In this document: positions 1 to 10,258 of the stretch, one piece after another
How positions within the stretch are numbered: the first letter of the stretch is position 1
How the letters are laid out: each line of letters opens with the position of its first letter
Assembly (NCBI RefSeq): GCF_000156235.1
Contig: NZ_DS996805.1
Span: 558,001-622,000, forward strand
Reading direction: 5' to 3'
Source: Pseudovibrio sp000156235
GTDB lineage: Bacteria > Pseudomonadota > Alphaproteobacteria > Rhizobiales > Stappiaceae
DNA length: 64,000 nt
Translations under genes and position numbers: made by a program
The notes under the pieces: generated by a model
Seen by the model: only the letters and a program-made list of their open reading frames with translations
The model's database searches: none
What the model was told of the DNA's origin: nothing

Positions 1-1
1 T

Positions 2-1312
2 GTAACGCTACCAACAGCTGCAAAAGGCGACGGGTGCTACCTCATTGATTCTACTGGCAAGAGATATCTTGACGCCTGTGGAGGTGCTGCGGTTTCTTGT
101 CTTGGTCACTCCAATGAAAAAGTGATCGACGCTATCAAGACCCAGCTGGATAAGTTTTCGTTTGCGCACACTGGCTTTTTTGGCAGTGAGCCGGCGGAGG
201 AACTGGCCAATAAACTGGTGGCCCAAGCTCCGACAGGAATTGACCGTGTCTATCTGGTTTCAGGTGGATCGGAGGCAATGGAGTCTGCTGTAAAACTGGT
301 TCGGCAGTACTTTGTTGAAAAGGGAGAACACCAACGTTCGCACATGATTGCGCGTTGGCAGAGCTATCACGGAAACACGCTGGGAGCGCTTTCTGCTGGT
401 GGTAACAAGTGGCGCCGCGAAATGTTCGGTCCGCTGCTGATTGAAATGTCTCACATCGACCCATGTTACACCTACCGCTATATGCAGGAAGGTGAGACTG
501 AGGAAGAGTACGGTCTGCGTGCTGCGAACCTTCTGGAAGATGAGATCCTGCGTGTTGGACCTGAAAAGGTTGCTGCGTTCTTTGCTGAGCCTGTTGTGGG
601 CGCGACCATGGGTGCGGTTCCGGCTGTTAAGGGTTATCTGAAGCGCATTCGCGAGATCTGTGACAAGTACGGCATTCTGCTCGTTCTTGACGAAGTGATG
701 TGTGGCATGGGCCGCACCGGTCATATTTTCGCTTGTAACGAAGATGAGGTTCGTCCGGACATCGTTGCTGTTGCGAAAGGGATCGGCGCTGGCTATCAGC
801 CGCTTGGCGCGATGCTGTGCTCTAAAGAGATCTATGACACCATTGCTGAAGGCTCTGGCTTCTTCCAGCATGGTCATACCTACATGGGCCACTCTCTGGC
901 TGCTGCTGCTGGTTCTGCTGTTATGGATCAGCTTACTGAGCCGGGCCGTATGGAACACGTGCGTGCAATGGGTGAGAAACTCTCTGCAGCTCTGCATGAC
1001 GAGTTTGGTCAGCATCCATATGTTGGTGACATTCGTGGTCGTGGTCTGTTCCGTGCGCTTGAGCTGGTGAGTGACCGTGGTACGAAAGCACCTCTGGATC
1101 CGTCTTTCAAGCTCCATGCAAAAGTGAAGCAGAACGCCATGAAGGCTGGTCTGATGTGCTATCCGATGGGTGGTACTGTTGACGGCAAAACCGGCGACCA
1201 CATTCTACTGGCGCCTCCGTTCATCATTGATGACAGTCATATCGCTGAGATCGTTGAGAAGCTAAGCCTTGCTATGAAGGAAAGTTTCACTCAGGTCGGA
1301 GTTTCTGTCTGA
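2..1312 (+). CDS. Class III (fold type I) PLP aminotransferase, 5' end cut by window edge
   Basis: The frame is open from base 2, so the gene begins before the window. An apparent GTG start at 122 is not real, because the upstream codons encode a typical N-terminal segment (GCYLIDSTGKRYLDACGG). Family features are the PLP-contacting acid in LVLDEVMCGMGRTG and the Schiff-base lysine in AVAKGIGAGYQPLGA. Class III enzymes move an amino group from omega- or alpha-amino donors to keto acids in the cytoplasm. The substrate cannot be read from the sequence. The stop codon overlaps the start of the next gene by one base, so the two are almost certainly cotranscribed and coupled. The partner is a beta-keto acid cleavage enzyme, which suggests one amino-acid or amine catabolic route. 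The class assignment is firm; the substrate is unknown. Confidence 0.9.
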   Translation, partial: VTLPTAAKGDGCYLIDSTGKRYLDACGGAAVSCLGHSNEKVIDAIKTQLDKFSFAHTGFFGSEPAEELANKLVAQAPTGIDRVYLVSGGSEAMESAVKLVRQYFVEKGEHQRSHMIARWQSYHGNTLGALSAGGNKWRREMFGPLLIEMSHIDPCYTYRYMQEGETEEEYGLRAANLLEDEILRVGPEKVAAFFAEPVVGATMGAVPAVKGYLKRIREICDKYGILLVLDEVMCGMGRTGHIFACNEDEVRPDIVAVAKGIGAGYQPLGAMLCSKEIYDTIAEGSGFFQHGHTYMGHSLAAAAGSAVMDQLTEPGRMEHVRAMGEKLSAALHDEFGQHPYVGDIRGRGLFRALELVSDRGTKAPLDPSFKLHAKVKQNAMKAGLMCYPMGGTVDGKTGDHILLAPPFIIDDSHIAEIVEKLSLAMKESFTQVGVSV

Positions 1313-2148
1313 TGACAAAACGGCTCATCATGAGCGCTCCTAACGGGGCGCGTCGTGGCAAAGCAGATCATCCGCAGCTGCCGGTGACGATTGAAGAAGT
1401 CGCCGCTTGTGCAGTGAGCGTGGAAGCGGAGGGCGCTGATGCCCTCCATGCTCACGTTCGTGATGCGGATGGGCAGCATGTTCTGGATGCAGGCCTTTAC
1501 AAAGAGCTTCTGTTGGAAGTGACGGCCAAGTGTCCTGATCTTGCGGTTCAGATCACTACTGAGGCTGTGGGACGCTACAGTGCGCAGGAACAGTATGATG
1601 TTGTTGCAGCCGTAGAGCCTGAAGCAGTCTCTGTTGCTATGCGTGAAATGGCGCCTGAAGGCGGTGACATGGATCTGGCGCGTCGGTTCTACTTTGAGGC
1701 TCAGGAAGCTGGACGTGCGGTTCAGCATATTCTGTATGCACCGGAAGATGTGGCTCGTCTTGATCTGCTGATGGGTGAGGGCATTGTTCCTGCCGGGTAT
1801 GGTAGCCAGCTCTATGTGCTGGGTCGCTATGCCAAGGATCAGGAGAGCGATCCGCGGGATCTGCTTGGGTTCCTAGCTGCTCGCGATGCTGCTGAGCACA
1901 TTGCTCAGGACAATCCGTTCATGCTCTGTGCGTTTGGTCGTGCTGAGACGGCATGTGGTGCACTGGCCTTTGGGCATGGTGGGCATGCGCGTATCGGCTT
2001 TGAGAACAGCCTTTGGCATGGTTCTGGTAAGCTGGCAAAGGACAATGCGGAGCGCATTCAGGTCGTCTCTCATATCCGCAGTGAAATGGGATATGAAGGT
2101 GCAGTTTCCAAGGATGATGTGCTGAAAGTGCTTGGTAAGCCGCAGTAG
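1312..2148 (+). CDS. BKACE-family beta-keto acid cleavage enzyme (DUF849 / Kce-like)
   Basis: A 278-residue protein with the BKACE hallmarks: an N-terminal APNGARRGKADHPQLPVT segment and the metal-binding H-x-H pair at about His46/His48 (HAHVRD). The family condenses a beta-keto acid with acetyl-CoA and cleaves it to acetoacetate plus a CoA ester. The founding member, Kce, acts on 3-keto-5-aminohexanoate in lysine fermentation. The start codon overlaps the aminotransferase stop, so both act in one operon, with the aminotransferase perhaps generating or consuming the keto acid. A hairpin terminator follows. The actual substrate is not predictable from sequence alone. Confidence 0.85.
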   Translation: MTKRLIMSAPNGARRGKADHPQLPVTIEEVAACAVSVEAEGADALHAHVRDADGQHVLDAGLYKELLLEVTAKCPDLAVQITTEAVGRYSAQEQYDVVAAVEPEAVSVAMREMAPEGGDMDLARRFYFEAQEAGRAVQHILYAPEDVARLDLLMGEGIVPAGYGSQLYVLGRYAKDQESDPRDLLGFLAARDAAEHIAQDNPFMLCAFGRAETACGALAFGHGGHARIGFENSLWHGSGKLAKDNAERIQVVSHIRSEMGYEGAVSKDDVLKVLGKPQ

Positions 2149-2172
2149 TCTGCTGATTATATTGAGAATTCA

Positions 2173-2206
2173 AAAGGCTGCTATCGATGTGATGGCAGCC
2201 TTTTTT
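2173..2206 (+). terminator. Rho-independent terminator after the BKACE gene
   Basis: A stem AAGGCTGC / GCAGCCTT with a 13-14 base loop is followed by six T. It lies between convergent genes and ends the aminotransferase-BKACE operon. Confidence 0.8.
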
Positions 2207-2207
2207 G

Positions 2208-2540
2208 TTACTTGCAGTCTTTGCTGTGTTCCTGGATGAGGTCTTCGCGGTGGTCTGGGTCGGCTTCCAGGAGTGCAGCGATTTTGCCGGAGCCGTAGCC
2301 GAGGGCGTAGACGGCTTCCTGTTTGTTCATGCCCTTCGCGTAGGCCATGGCGGTGATGATGCCTCTGGCGATGTCCTGCTTGCCGCTTTGTTCGGTCAGC
2401 CCGTAGAGGTAGTAGCAGGTGATGTGTTCTTCGTTTTTCTTCGCAAACTTTTCAGCGCGGCTTTGGTTAAAGCCTGCATTTGCAACTGATGCGCTGGCGG
2501 CGAGCATAAGCAGCCCACCGAGGATAACTCGTTGTTTCAT
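2208..2540 (-). CDS. Small secreted protein of unknown function
   Basis: A 110-residue protein with a clear Sec signal peptide (MKQRVILGG, a hydrophobic core, then cleavage after SVANA) and a mature part of about 88 residues. The mature protein holds two cysteines, one in HITCYYLYG and one at the C terminus (SKDCK), which could form a disulfide in the periplasm. I do not recognise the family. The ATG directly follows the U-tract of a minus-strand terminator hairpin whose GGGGG arm is also the only ribosome binding site in range (see 2541-2567). Expression may therefore depend on read-through from pflBA or on a promoter inside the hairpin region. Confidence 0.65.
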   Translation of the reverse strand: MKQRVILGGLLMLAASASVANAGFNQSRAEKFAKKNEEHITCYYLYGLTEQSGKQDIARGIITAMAYAKGMNKQEAVYALGYGSGKIAALLEADPDHREDLIQEHSKDCK

Positions 2541-2567
2541 GAAAAAGCCCCCGTGTTTTCGAGGGCT
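2541..2567 (-). terminator. Intrinsic terminator of pflBA that overlaps the RBS of the next gene
   Basis: On the minus strand an 8-bp stem (AGCCCTCG with CGGGGGCT, one G-T wobble; loop AAAACA) is followed by TTTTTC and then at once by the ATG of the small secreted protein. It has all the parts of a terminator for the pflB-pflA transcript, while its 3' arm supplies the Shine-Dalgarno-like GGGGG of the downstream gene. Confidence 0.65.
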
Positions 2568-2681
2568 AGTCTGGGAAGGTATTGTGGCGACTTTTTCCTG
2601 AAATTCAGGAGAACCTATGTAATCGACAGGTATCTTTGCGGCGCCTGTGGCTGAAGCGTGGCACTCTTAGAACGCCAGAAC

Positions 2682-3416
2682 TTAGTGCACGTCCAGTCCG
2701 TACTTGCGGAAGGTGTCCTTAGCGGCTTCTGTTTCTTCAGCAGTTGGTTCGCGGGTGTCTTTGAGCTGGTAGGACTTACCCATGGACTGCCATTTGTGTT
2801 CGCCCATTTTGTGGAATGGCAGAACGTCAACGCGTTTTACATTGCCCAGCTCGGACACGAACTTGGCAACGCCTTCCACGTTCTCAGGCGCGTCTGTGAG
2901 GCCAGGAACGAGCACGAAGCGGATCCAGACGTCTTTGTCCATCCGTTCCAGACGCTTTGCGAACTCAAGGGTAGGGCCAACTTCCACACCAGTGACCTTC
3001 TTGTAGGTTTCCGGCACCCAGGACTTGATGTCGAGCAGGTACAGGTCCGCCATATCGATTGTTTCATCATCGAGGTTGGCGTGCAGGTAGCCGGAGGTGT
3101 CCACGGTGGTGTGAACGCCCATCTGGTTGCAGCCCCACAGCAGAGTTTTGAGGAACTCTTTTTGTGCCATTGGTTCGCCGCCACTCACGGTCAGGCCGCC
3201 GCCACCAGTCTCAAAGTAAGAGCGGTAGGTGGAGATGTCTTTTAGAAGTTCGTAGGCGGAAGACTGTTTGCCGGCTTTCAGCTTAAGCGTGTCCGGGTTG
3301 TGGCAATAAAGGCAGCGCAGCGGACAGCCAGAGGTGAACACAATGTAGCGCAGGCCCGGACCGTCAACGGTGCCGCCTGTTTCTACTGAGTGAACATAGC
3401 CCATGGTGTCTTGCAT
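2682..3416 (-). CDS. pflA: Pyruvate formate-lyase activating enzyme (radical SAM)
   Basis: A 244-residue radical SAM protein. The 4Fe-4S motif C-x3-C-x2-C is Cys31/Cys35/Cys38 (TSGCPLRCLYCHNPDT), and an SAM-binding glycine stretch follows (GGGGLTVSGGEPMAQ). It uses SAM and reduced flavodoxin or ferredoxin to place the glycyl radical on PflB under anoxia. It lies 289 bases downstream of pflB on the same strand, the usual pflBA order. An alternative start at Met5 (MGYVHSVETGG) would match E. coli PflA length more closely. Confidence 0.95.
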   Translation of the reverse strand: MQDTMGYVHSVETGGTVDGPGLRYIVFTSGCPLRCLYCHNPDTLKLKAGKQSSAYELLKDISTYRSYFETGGGGLTVSGGEPMAQKEFLKTLLWGCNQMGVHTTVDTSGYLHANLDDETIDMADLYLLDIKSWVPETYKKVTGVEVGPTLEFAKRLERMDKDVWIRFVLVPGLTDAPENVEGVAKFVSELGNVKRVDVLPFHKMGEHKWQSMGKSYQLKDTREPTAEETEAAKDTFRKYGLDVH

Positions 3417-3623
3417 GGCTGGCGTCCTTTATCGTCACTTGCGAGCGGCCTTTTTCTGATAGGGAGTGAGGATTTTTCCTCGGGCCGCTTCTGCTTTTCT
3501 TTAATGCTTATAAAATAAGGTCTTTAGCCTTGTTTTTAAAGATGAATTTGTGCAACTCAGCCATTCATTTTCGGCGCATGTGCGTTCCTGTCGCACGAGA
3601 ATGACGAATATGTCGCAACAAAG

Positions 3624-3689
3624 AAGGCGCGGGACTGAGCCCCACGCCTTGTCTTGGAGTTTGAGTGGTCAGCGTTGTTGGCGCTGACC
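3624..3689 (-). terminator. Two tandem hairpins between pflB and pflA
   Basis: Reading the minus strand after the pflB stop, a perfect 8-bp hairpin (GGTCAGCG / CGCTGACC, loop of 7, positions 3667-3689) comes first. A second one follows (AAGGCG...CGCCTT with an inner GGG/CCC, 3624-3650) and then CTTTGTTG. The second resembles a weak terminator. Together they probably lower pflA expression relative to pflB or protect the pflB 3' end. This role is inferred from position. Confidence 0.5.
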
Positions 3690-3705
3690 GTTGGCCTTAG
3701 CTTTC

Positions 3706-5997
<2,292 letters not shown>

Positions 5998-6128
5998 TTT
6001 TAGGTCCTTCATCATTTGAGCAAATCAGCGTGGCGCTACAAGTAAATTCCAAAGGCTTGCAGAGTGTTACGCTTTCTTGCATCCAGTGCTTGTTGACGTT
6101 GACTGTACTCCCCGAGTGGGGCCGCATC

Positions 6129-6142
6129 TTGATCTATGTCAA
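6129..6142. promoter_or_regulatory. FnrL/FNR-type binding site upstream of pflB
   Basis: TTGATCTATGTCAA matches the TTGA-N6-TCAA core of alphaproteobacterial FnrL exactly and differs from the enteric TTGAT-N4-ATCAA by one base. It is centred about 138 bases before the pflB start, consistent with oxygen-controlled activation of pflBA. The transcription start is not known, so the exact activating position cannot be judged. Confidence 0.7.
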
Positions 6143-6391
6143 TTCTGAAATGGACAGCAGACCTGCAAAAAATGCAAGGCAGAATTATACAAATGCATAC
6201 ATTTTGGATATTGGGCGACCAATTGCAAGTGGTGATATAACTCGCTCAGGTTGTGTGCGTTGCAATGGGGTCTGAAATGGTTCTAATCCTATGAATTTAC
6301 TTGCTAAATTGTGACTTTGAAGGTGTTGATTTTGTGCATTTGCGAAACCCTTAAATAGGGCGCCCGCATTTCCACTTAGGTGCGAACTAAG

Positions 6392-6414
6392 TACATTATA
6401 GTAAGTATAATGTA
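6392..6414. repeat. 9-bp perfect inverted repeat, operator-like
   Basis: TACATTATA, a 5-base spacer, then TATAATGTA. The half-sites and spacing resemble a regulator operator more than a terminator, since no T-tract follows on either strand. It sits midway between pflB and the downstream PLP enzyme gene, so the controlled gene is unclear. Confidence 0.5.
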
Positions 6415-6677
6415 GGTATCTCAAATCTGCATAGCTGCCATGCGAAGTTTGAAATATTAGTGCGCGAGGTGGAAAATCGACTTTTGGGCTTCCGGCGGGG
6501 GTGTGGAGGTGGCCAAAAAGACTCAATTCGGCCACACTTCTTTATTGGTAAACGGTGATATGCACAGGAGAGTTTGAGTGCTCAAACCGGAAAAAACTTT
6601 TGCCAATCAATTTCCTAGTGCGACAAACTGTACACCTCAGTGAGATGTGAAAGGCATTCTTGATGGAAAGGGTTGAC

Positions 6678-7805
6678 CTACCATCTGTTACAGCGCGGCC
6701 ACCACTCTCCCTCATGGTCACCATTGATCATATGGTACCCCTCATAGGCTGCGACAGTCATGCAAGAATGGTTGGGCAGAACACGAAGCTGTGATCCAAG
6801 TGGGTAGAGTTCGAAGGGTAATGGGCTGCCATCTCTGGTGGTGATGTAGCCATGCTCCTGGCTCACACCTTGCACGTAAAGCAGCGGATCTACATGTCCG
6901 TCGACGTCACTGAGAAGGCCGAAACCGCAGTCGTTGCTTTGACTTGCGCAAGAGCGGTCCTTGGACAGAGCAAGGCCTCCGGCATCGACGACGATGCGGT
7001 TGAGGTGAGGTGCGTGGCTGATGACGCTGGTGAGCACGGTGGCTGCCACATCTTCCATGGCGCACATGCCAAGGTTGGCCTGAAACACATCCTGAAAGAC
7101 GTAAACCCCTGCGCGGACATCAGAAACGCCCTCAAAGGAGGTTCCGAAGAGGGCTGTTGGTGTGGAGCCGATGCTGACTTGTGGGCATGGGAGGCCAGCT
7201 TCAAGAATAGCGTCCTTTACTGCGAGGGTGCAGGTGCGCTCCTGTTCGGCTGCAGCTTCCAGTTCCTGCTGCCCGTTTGCTGCATAACTGACGCCGCCGC
7301 CGTGGGCCATGACGCCTGCGAACTCCAGATTAGATGCGTTTGCAAGTATTCTTGCCACATCAACTGCACGCTGCTGGTCTGCCTTCACACCGGTGCGGTG
7401 ACCGTCAACGTCAACCTCCAGATAGACGCGTGGCTTCGGGCCATCCAGTGTCATGGTAGAAAGGTGTGTTGCCATCTCGGTACTATCCAGACAGATGGAC
7501 ATTTGAGCGCCGGCGCGGTTGAGTTGCATGATGCGTTCCATCTTCTGCGGGACGATGGAGACGGCATAGAGGATATCTTTGAGGCCGAAGGAGGAAAAGT
7601 ACTCTGCTTCCTTTAGCGTGGAGACAGTCCAGCGGTCTGCCCCGTGGTCTTGCAGGATGCGGGCGACGTCGATGGACTTGGCTGTTTTGAGATGCGGGCG
7701 GAGCGGCACTCCGATCTGCTTGAACCTGTCTGCCATGCCTTTGATATTTCGGTTCATCGCAGCTTCATCGAGCAAGAGGCAAGGGGTTTGAAGGTCTTCA
7801 AGCAT
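6678..7805 (-). CDS. DSD1-type PLP enzyme (D-serine dehydratase / D-threonine aldolase-like)
   Basis: A 375-residue fold type III PLP protein: an alanine racemase-like N-terminal barrel followed by a D-serine dehydratase-like C-terminal domain. The PLP lysine is Lys40 in RPHLKTAKS. Near the C terminus the PNHSC motif supplies the His and Cys that bind zinc in eukaryotic-type D-serine dehydratases. It should act on D-3-hydroxyamino acids (D-serine, D-threonine or relatives) in the cytoplasm. Which of the two reactions it performs cannot be decided. It is monocistronic, with a 12-bp palindrome 44 bases upstream. Confidence 0.85.
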   Translation of the reverse strand: MLEDLQTPCLLLDEAAMNRNIKGMADRFKQIGVPLRPHLKTAKSIDVARILQDHGADRWTVSTLKEAEYFSSFGLKDILYAVSIVPQKMERIMQLNRAGAQMSICLDSTEMATHLSTMTLDGPKPRVYLEVDVDGHRTGVKADQQRAVDVARILANASNLEFAGVMAHGGGVSYAANGQQELEAAAEQERTCTLAVKDAILEAGLPCPQVSIGSTPTALFGTSFEGVSDVRAGVYVFQDVFQANLGMCAMEDVAATVLTSVISHAPHLNRIVVDAGGLALSKDRSCASQSNDCGFGLLSDVDGHVDPLLYVQGVSQEHGYITTRDGSPLPFELYPLGSQLRVLPNHSCMTVAAYEGYHMINGDHEGEWWPRCNRW

Positions 7806-7848
7806 TCAGGGGCTCCGCAATCATCTGGTATTACTCGTAGAAATGCCT

Positions 7849-7860
7849 ATCAGATCTGAT
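7849..7860. promoter_or_regulatory. 12-bp perfect palindrome upstream of the DSD1-type gene
   Basis: ATCAGATCTGAT is a perfect palindrome 44-55 bases before the start codon of the minus-strand PLP enzyme, in the region expected for its promoter. A repressor operator is possible; no regulator gene is adjacent. Confidence 0.35.
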
Positions 7861-8091
7861 CTGGAATAAACAGTAGGCCCTGCGGGAATTGTGCGAATGG
7901 CAAGTTTCTGCACTGTTTCGGCCGGTTAGGCGGGTTGTTTCAGGTGTGATAGTTCCTGATACCGGTTGGTGAGTTCGGTACGTATTGTTTCCAAACAGCT
8001 CAACTTCTCGCGGGTAAACTCACTGATTATCAAGAGGAGGCAGATAGGCAGGTTTGATCAGCGGTTGTTTGTAACCTGAGGAGACTGGCCT

Positions 8092-8466
8092 ATGAAAGCT
8101 GAGGACGTCCTGAGCATTTTAAATCCCGAACTGCGAAAGAAGCTTGCTGCCAAATATGATGCAGCAGTGCCCGGCATGTCTGAGAGTGTCGTGGACTGGG
8201 CCTATGGTATGCATTATGGCCGCGAAGGGGTTGATCTGAAAACCCGGCAGCTTTGCAGCATTGCCGCTCTCACTGCGATGGGTGGGCACACCGGACCGCA
8301 GTTGGCCATGAACATCGAGCACACGCTGAATGCAGGCGCGCGTCCCTCAGAGATCCTTGAGATCATCTGGCAAATGGCCGTTTATGCCGGCGTGCCAGCC
8401 GCGCTCAATGGCCTGAACACCGCACTTGCGTACTTTGAAGAGAAGGGGCTGGATCCTCGGTCTTGA
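8092..8466 (+). CDS. Carboxymuconolactone decarboxylase (AhpD-like) family protein
   Basis: A 124-residue all-helical protein with the CMD-family core (KTRQLCSIAALTAMGG, then HTLNAGARPSEILEIIWQ and a following helix). It lacks the C-x2-C redox pair of AhpD, so it looks like the 4-carboxymuconolactone decarboxylase or uncharacterised branch rather than a peroxidase partner. No beta-ketoadipate pathway genes are nearby, so the true substrate is open. GAGGAG lies 12 bases before the ATG. The gene stands alone. Confidence 0.8.
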   Translation: MKAEDVLSILNPELRKKLAAKYDAAVPGMSESVVDWAYGMHYGREGVDLKTRQLCSIAALTAMGGHTGPQLAMNIEHTLNAGARPSEILEIIWQMAVYAGVPAALNGLNTALAYFEEKGLDPRS

Positions 8467-8661
8467 TCAGATAGTGGCGGGAGTGGGTGTAACGCTCACT
8501 TTTCGCTAGGTTTAATAAAAAGAAAATCACTATTAATATCAATTATCTAGATTGTATTGAAAGCTTTTGATATGTGCTGTGAAAGCTGAAAATGCACTTT
8601 TGAGTTCTGTTGCTGACTGCTACTTCATTTGCGTGATTGCTGCATATGAATAGAGGTTTAC

Positions 8662-9150
8662 ATGAGGACTTTGCTGAAGTGTTCGCTTGCTGTTGGAGCA
8701 TTGGCTCTTCTGGCAGGCTGTAACTCCGGGGTTTCATCTCAGAAGGAGTTTAGCCGGATCATGTATCAGGAGAACTTGTTTCCTGAGTACCCGCGTGCGG
8801 GCCGAACCTATTTGAGTTTTAACCGTTTGCACGGCTTCCAGGTGGAGTACTTCGGGGCAAACAAAACAAACTTCCTTTGGTATCCGGGAAACAAAGTTGT
8901 TCTACCGGGCCGATGGAAAGTGGATGGACAGTTTGTTTGCTACCAGTATGGCTCGAACACCTATAATCCTGTCACCAACAAGCGTGGTGGAAAGTGGAGC
9001 TGTTCGCCTCGCGAGTTCTCAGCGAAGGGTGTTGTTGCTTCCTTGAAGGGAGATCCATACGGGCTTAGCCGCTCTAAAAAGGCGCCGTATGTGCTTCAGA
9101 AATGTAAAGCGCCTGAGAAGTTCAAGTTGCGCCGGGCTGCGACCTGCTAA
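8662..9150 (+). CDS. Predicted lipoprotein of unknown function
   Basis: A 162-residue protein with a lipoprotein signal: a charged MRTLLK, a hydrophobic core, then the lipobox LLAGC with the acylated Cys at residue 20. The mature part is basic, with aromatic-rich strands and several cysteines (VCYQYG, WSCSPREF, LQKC, AATC), suggesting disulfides in the periplasm. I do not recognise the family. AGAGG precedes the ATG at a suitable distance. The gene is alone and followed by a strong terminator. Confidence 0.75.
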   Translation: MRTLLKCSLAVGALALLAGCNSGVSSQKEFSRIMYQENLFPEYPRAGRTYLSFNRLHGFQVEYFGANKTNFLWYPGNKVVLPGRWKVDGQFVCYQYGSNTYNPVTNKRGGKWSCSPREFSAKGVVASLKGDPYGLSRSKKAPYVLQKCKAPEKFKLRRAATC

Positions 9151-9161
9151 TTAAGCCGCTT

Positions 9162-9206
9162 TAAGTGGCGCGGAGCAGAGCCCCGCGCCTTAAATTTTAT
9201 TTTTTC
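9162..9206 (+). terminator. Rho-independent terminator after the lipoprotein gene
   Basis: A perfect 7-bp GC stem GGCGCGG / CCGCGCC (9167-9173 with 9183-9189), extended by flanking TTAA/TTAA, runs into TTAAATTTTATTTTTT. It overlaps the last codons of the convergent aldo-keto reductase gene. Its sequence resembles the hairpin after pflB at 3624-3650. Confidence 0.85.
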
Positions 9207-10258
9207 TTCGCTGGACGGGAAGGGCCTTCGCGTTCGGCGGATTGGGCCCAGAGGTTGATGTTGGCCTCTGTGGCGTACTGATCGATGGCGGTCAGTTCTT
9301 CTTCCGTGAACTCCAGATTGTTGATGGTCGCTGCGCAGTCGATCACCTGTTCCTTGCGGCTGGCGCCGATCAGGGCGGAGGTGACGCGGCCTTTGCGCAG
9401 GACCCATGCCAGAGCCATCTGTGCCAGCGTTTGACCGCGGTTCTGGGCGATCTCGTTCAGGGAGCGGATATGGCCAAGGGTGGTCTCATTGAGGAAGCTT
9501 TCCTGGAAGGAGCCTACGTGTTTTCCTGCGCGGCTGTCATCTGGCACGCCGTTCAGGTACTTGTTGGTCAGCATGCCTTGCGCGAGCGGGGAAAAGACGA
9601 TGGAGCCGATGCCTTCTTCCTCCAGCGTGTCGAGCAGGCCGTCTTCTTCCACCCAGCGGTTGAGCATGGAGTAGCTTGGCTGATGGATCAGGCACGGGGT
9701 GCCCAGTTCCTTCAGGATTTTGGCCGCTTCCTTGGTGCGCTTGGAGTTGTAGGAGGAGATGCCTGCGTAAAGCGCCTTTCCCTGACGAACGATCTGGTCG
9801 AGGGCCATCATAGTCTCTTCCAGTGGGGTGTCCGGATCAAAGCGGTGGGAATAGAAGATGTCGACGTAGTCTAGCCCCATACGCTTCAGAGACTGATCAC
9901 AGCTGGCGATGAGATACTTGCGGCTGCCCCATTCGCCATATGGTCCCGGCCACATGTCATAGCCAGCTTTGGAGGAGATGATGAGCTCGTCGCGATAACC
10001 GGCAAAATCGGTGCGCAGGATCTCGCCAAAGGCGGTTTCCGCGCTGCCTGGAGGCGGGCCGTAGTTGTTGGCCAGATCGAAGTGTGTGATGCCCAGATCG
10101 AACGCGGTGCGGCACATCTCGCGTTTGGTCTGGTGTGGGGTGGTTTCACCGAAGTTGTGCCAGAGGCCGAGGGAAATGGCAGGTAGCTTGAGGCCACTCT
10201 TCCCGCAGCGGTTGTACTTCATGGTGTCATAACGATTGTCAGCTGGTTGCCAAGCCAT
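9197..10258 (-). CDS. yghZ: L-glyceraldehyde 3-phosphate reductase-like aldo-keto reductase (AKR14A)
   Basis: A 353-residue protein very close in pattern to E. coli YghZ/Gpr throughout, for example LPAISLGLWHNFGE, FDLANNYGPPPGSAE and LIISSKAGYDMWPGPYG. The aldo-keto reductase catalytic Asp, Tyr, Lys and His are present (FDLANNY, SSKAGY, IFYSHR). It reduces toxic L-glyceraldehyde 3-phosphate and related aldehydes with NADPH in the cytoplasm. The ribosome binding site is GGGAGGA 8 bases before the ATG, exactly complementary to the anti-Shine-Dalgarno loops of the RNA locus at 37.4 kb. It lies upstream of and convergent with the lipoprotein gene. Confidence 0.9.
   Translation of the reverse strand: MAWQPADNRYDTMKYNRCGKSGLKLPAISLGLWHNFGETTPHQTKREMCRTAFDLGITHFDLANNYGPPPGSAETAFGEILRTDFAGYRDELIISSKAGYDMWPGPYGEWGSRKYLIASCDQSLKRMGLDYVDIFYSHRFDPDTPLEETMMALDQIVRQGKALYAGISSYNSKRTKEAAKILKELGTPCLIHQPSYSMLNRWVEEDGLLDTLEEEGIGSIVFSPLAQGMLTNKYLNGVPDDSRAGKHVGSFQESFLNETTLGHIRSLNEIAQNRGQTLAQMALAWVLRKGRVTSALIGASRKEQVIDCAATINNLEFTEEELTAIDQYATEANINLWAQSAEREGPSRPAKKK

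Larger units (their letters stand above)
6016..6677. other. 660-base AT-rich intergenic region upstream of pflB
   Basis: No convincing gene. A 116-codon minus-strand frame at 6185-6535 has no ribosome binding site, no recognisable family and composition like non-coding DNA. The region holds the FnrL-type site (6129-6142) and a 9-bp inverted repeat (6392-6414), and is otherwise unassigned. It probably contains the pflB promoter and perhaps an undetected RNA. Confidence 0.5.

Noticed and set aside
6185..6535. 116-codon minus-strand frame upstream of pflB
   Set aside because: No ribosome binding site, no family resemblance; overlaps nothing but looks like random open frame in AT-rich DNA. Cannot be fully excluded.
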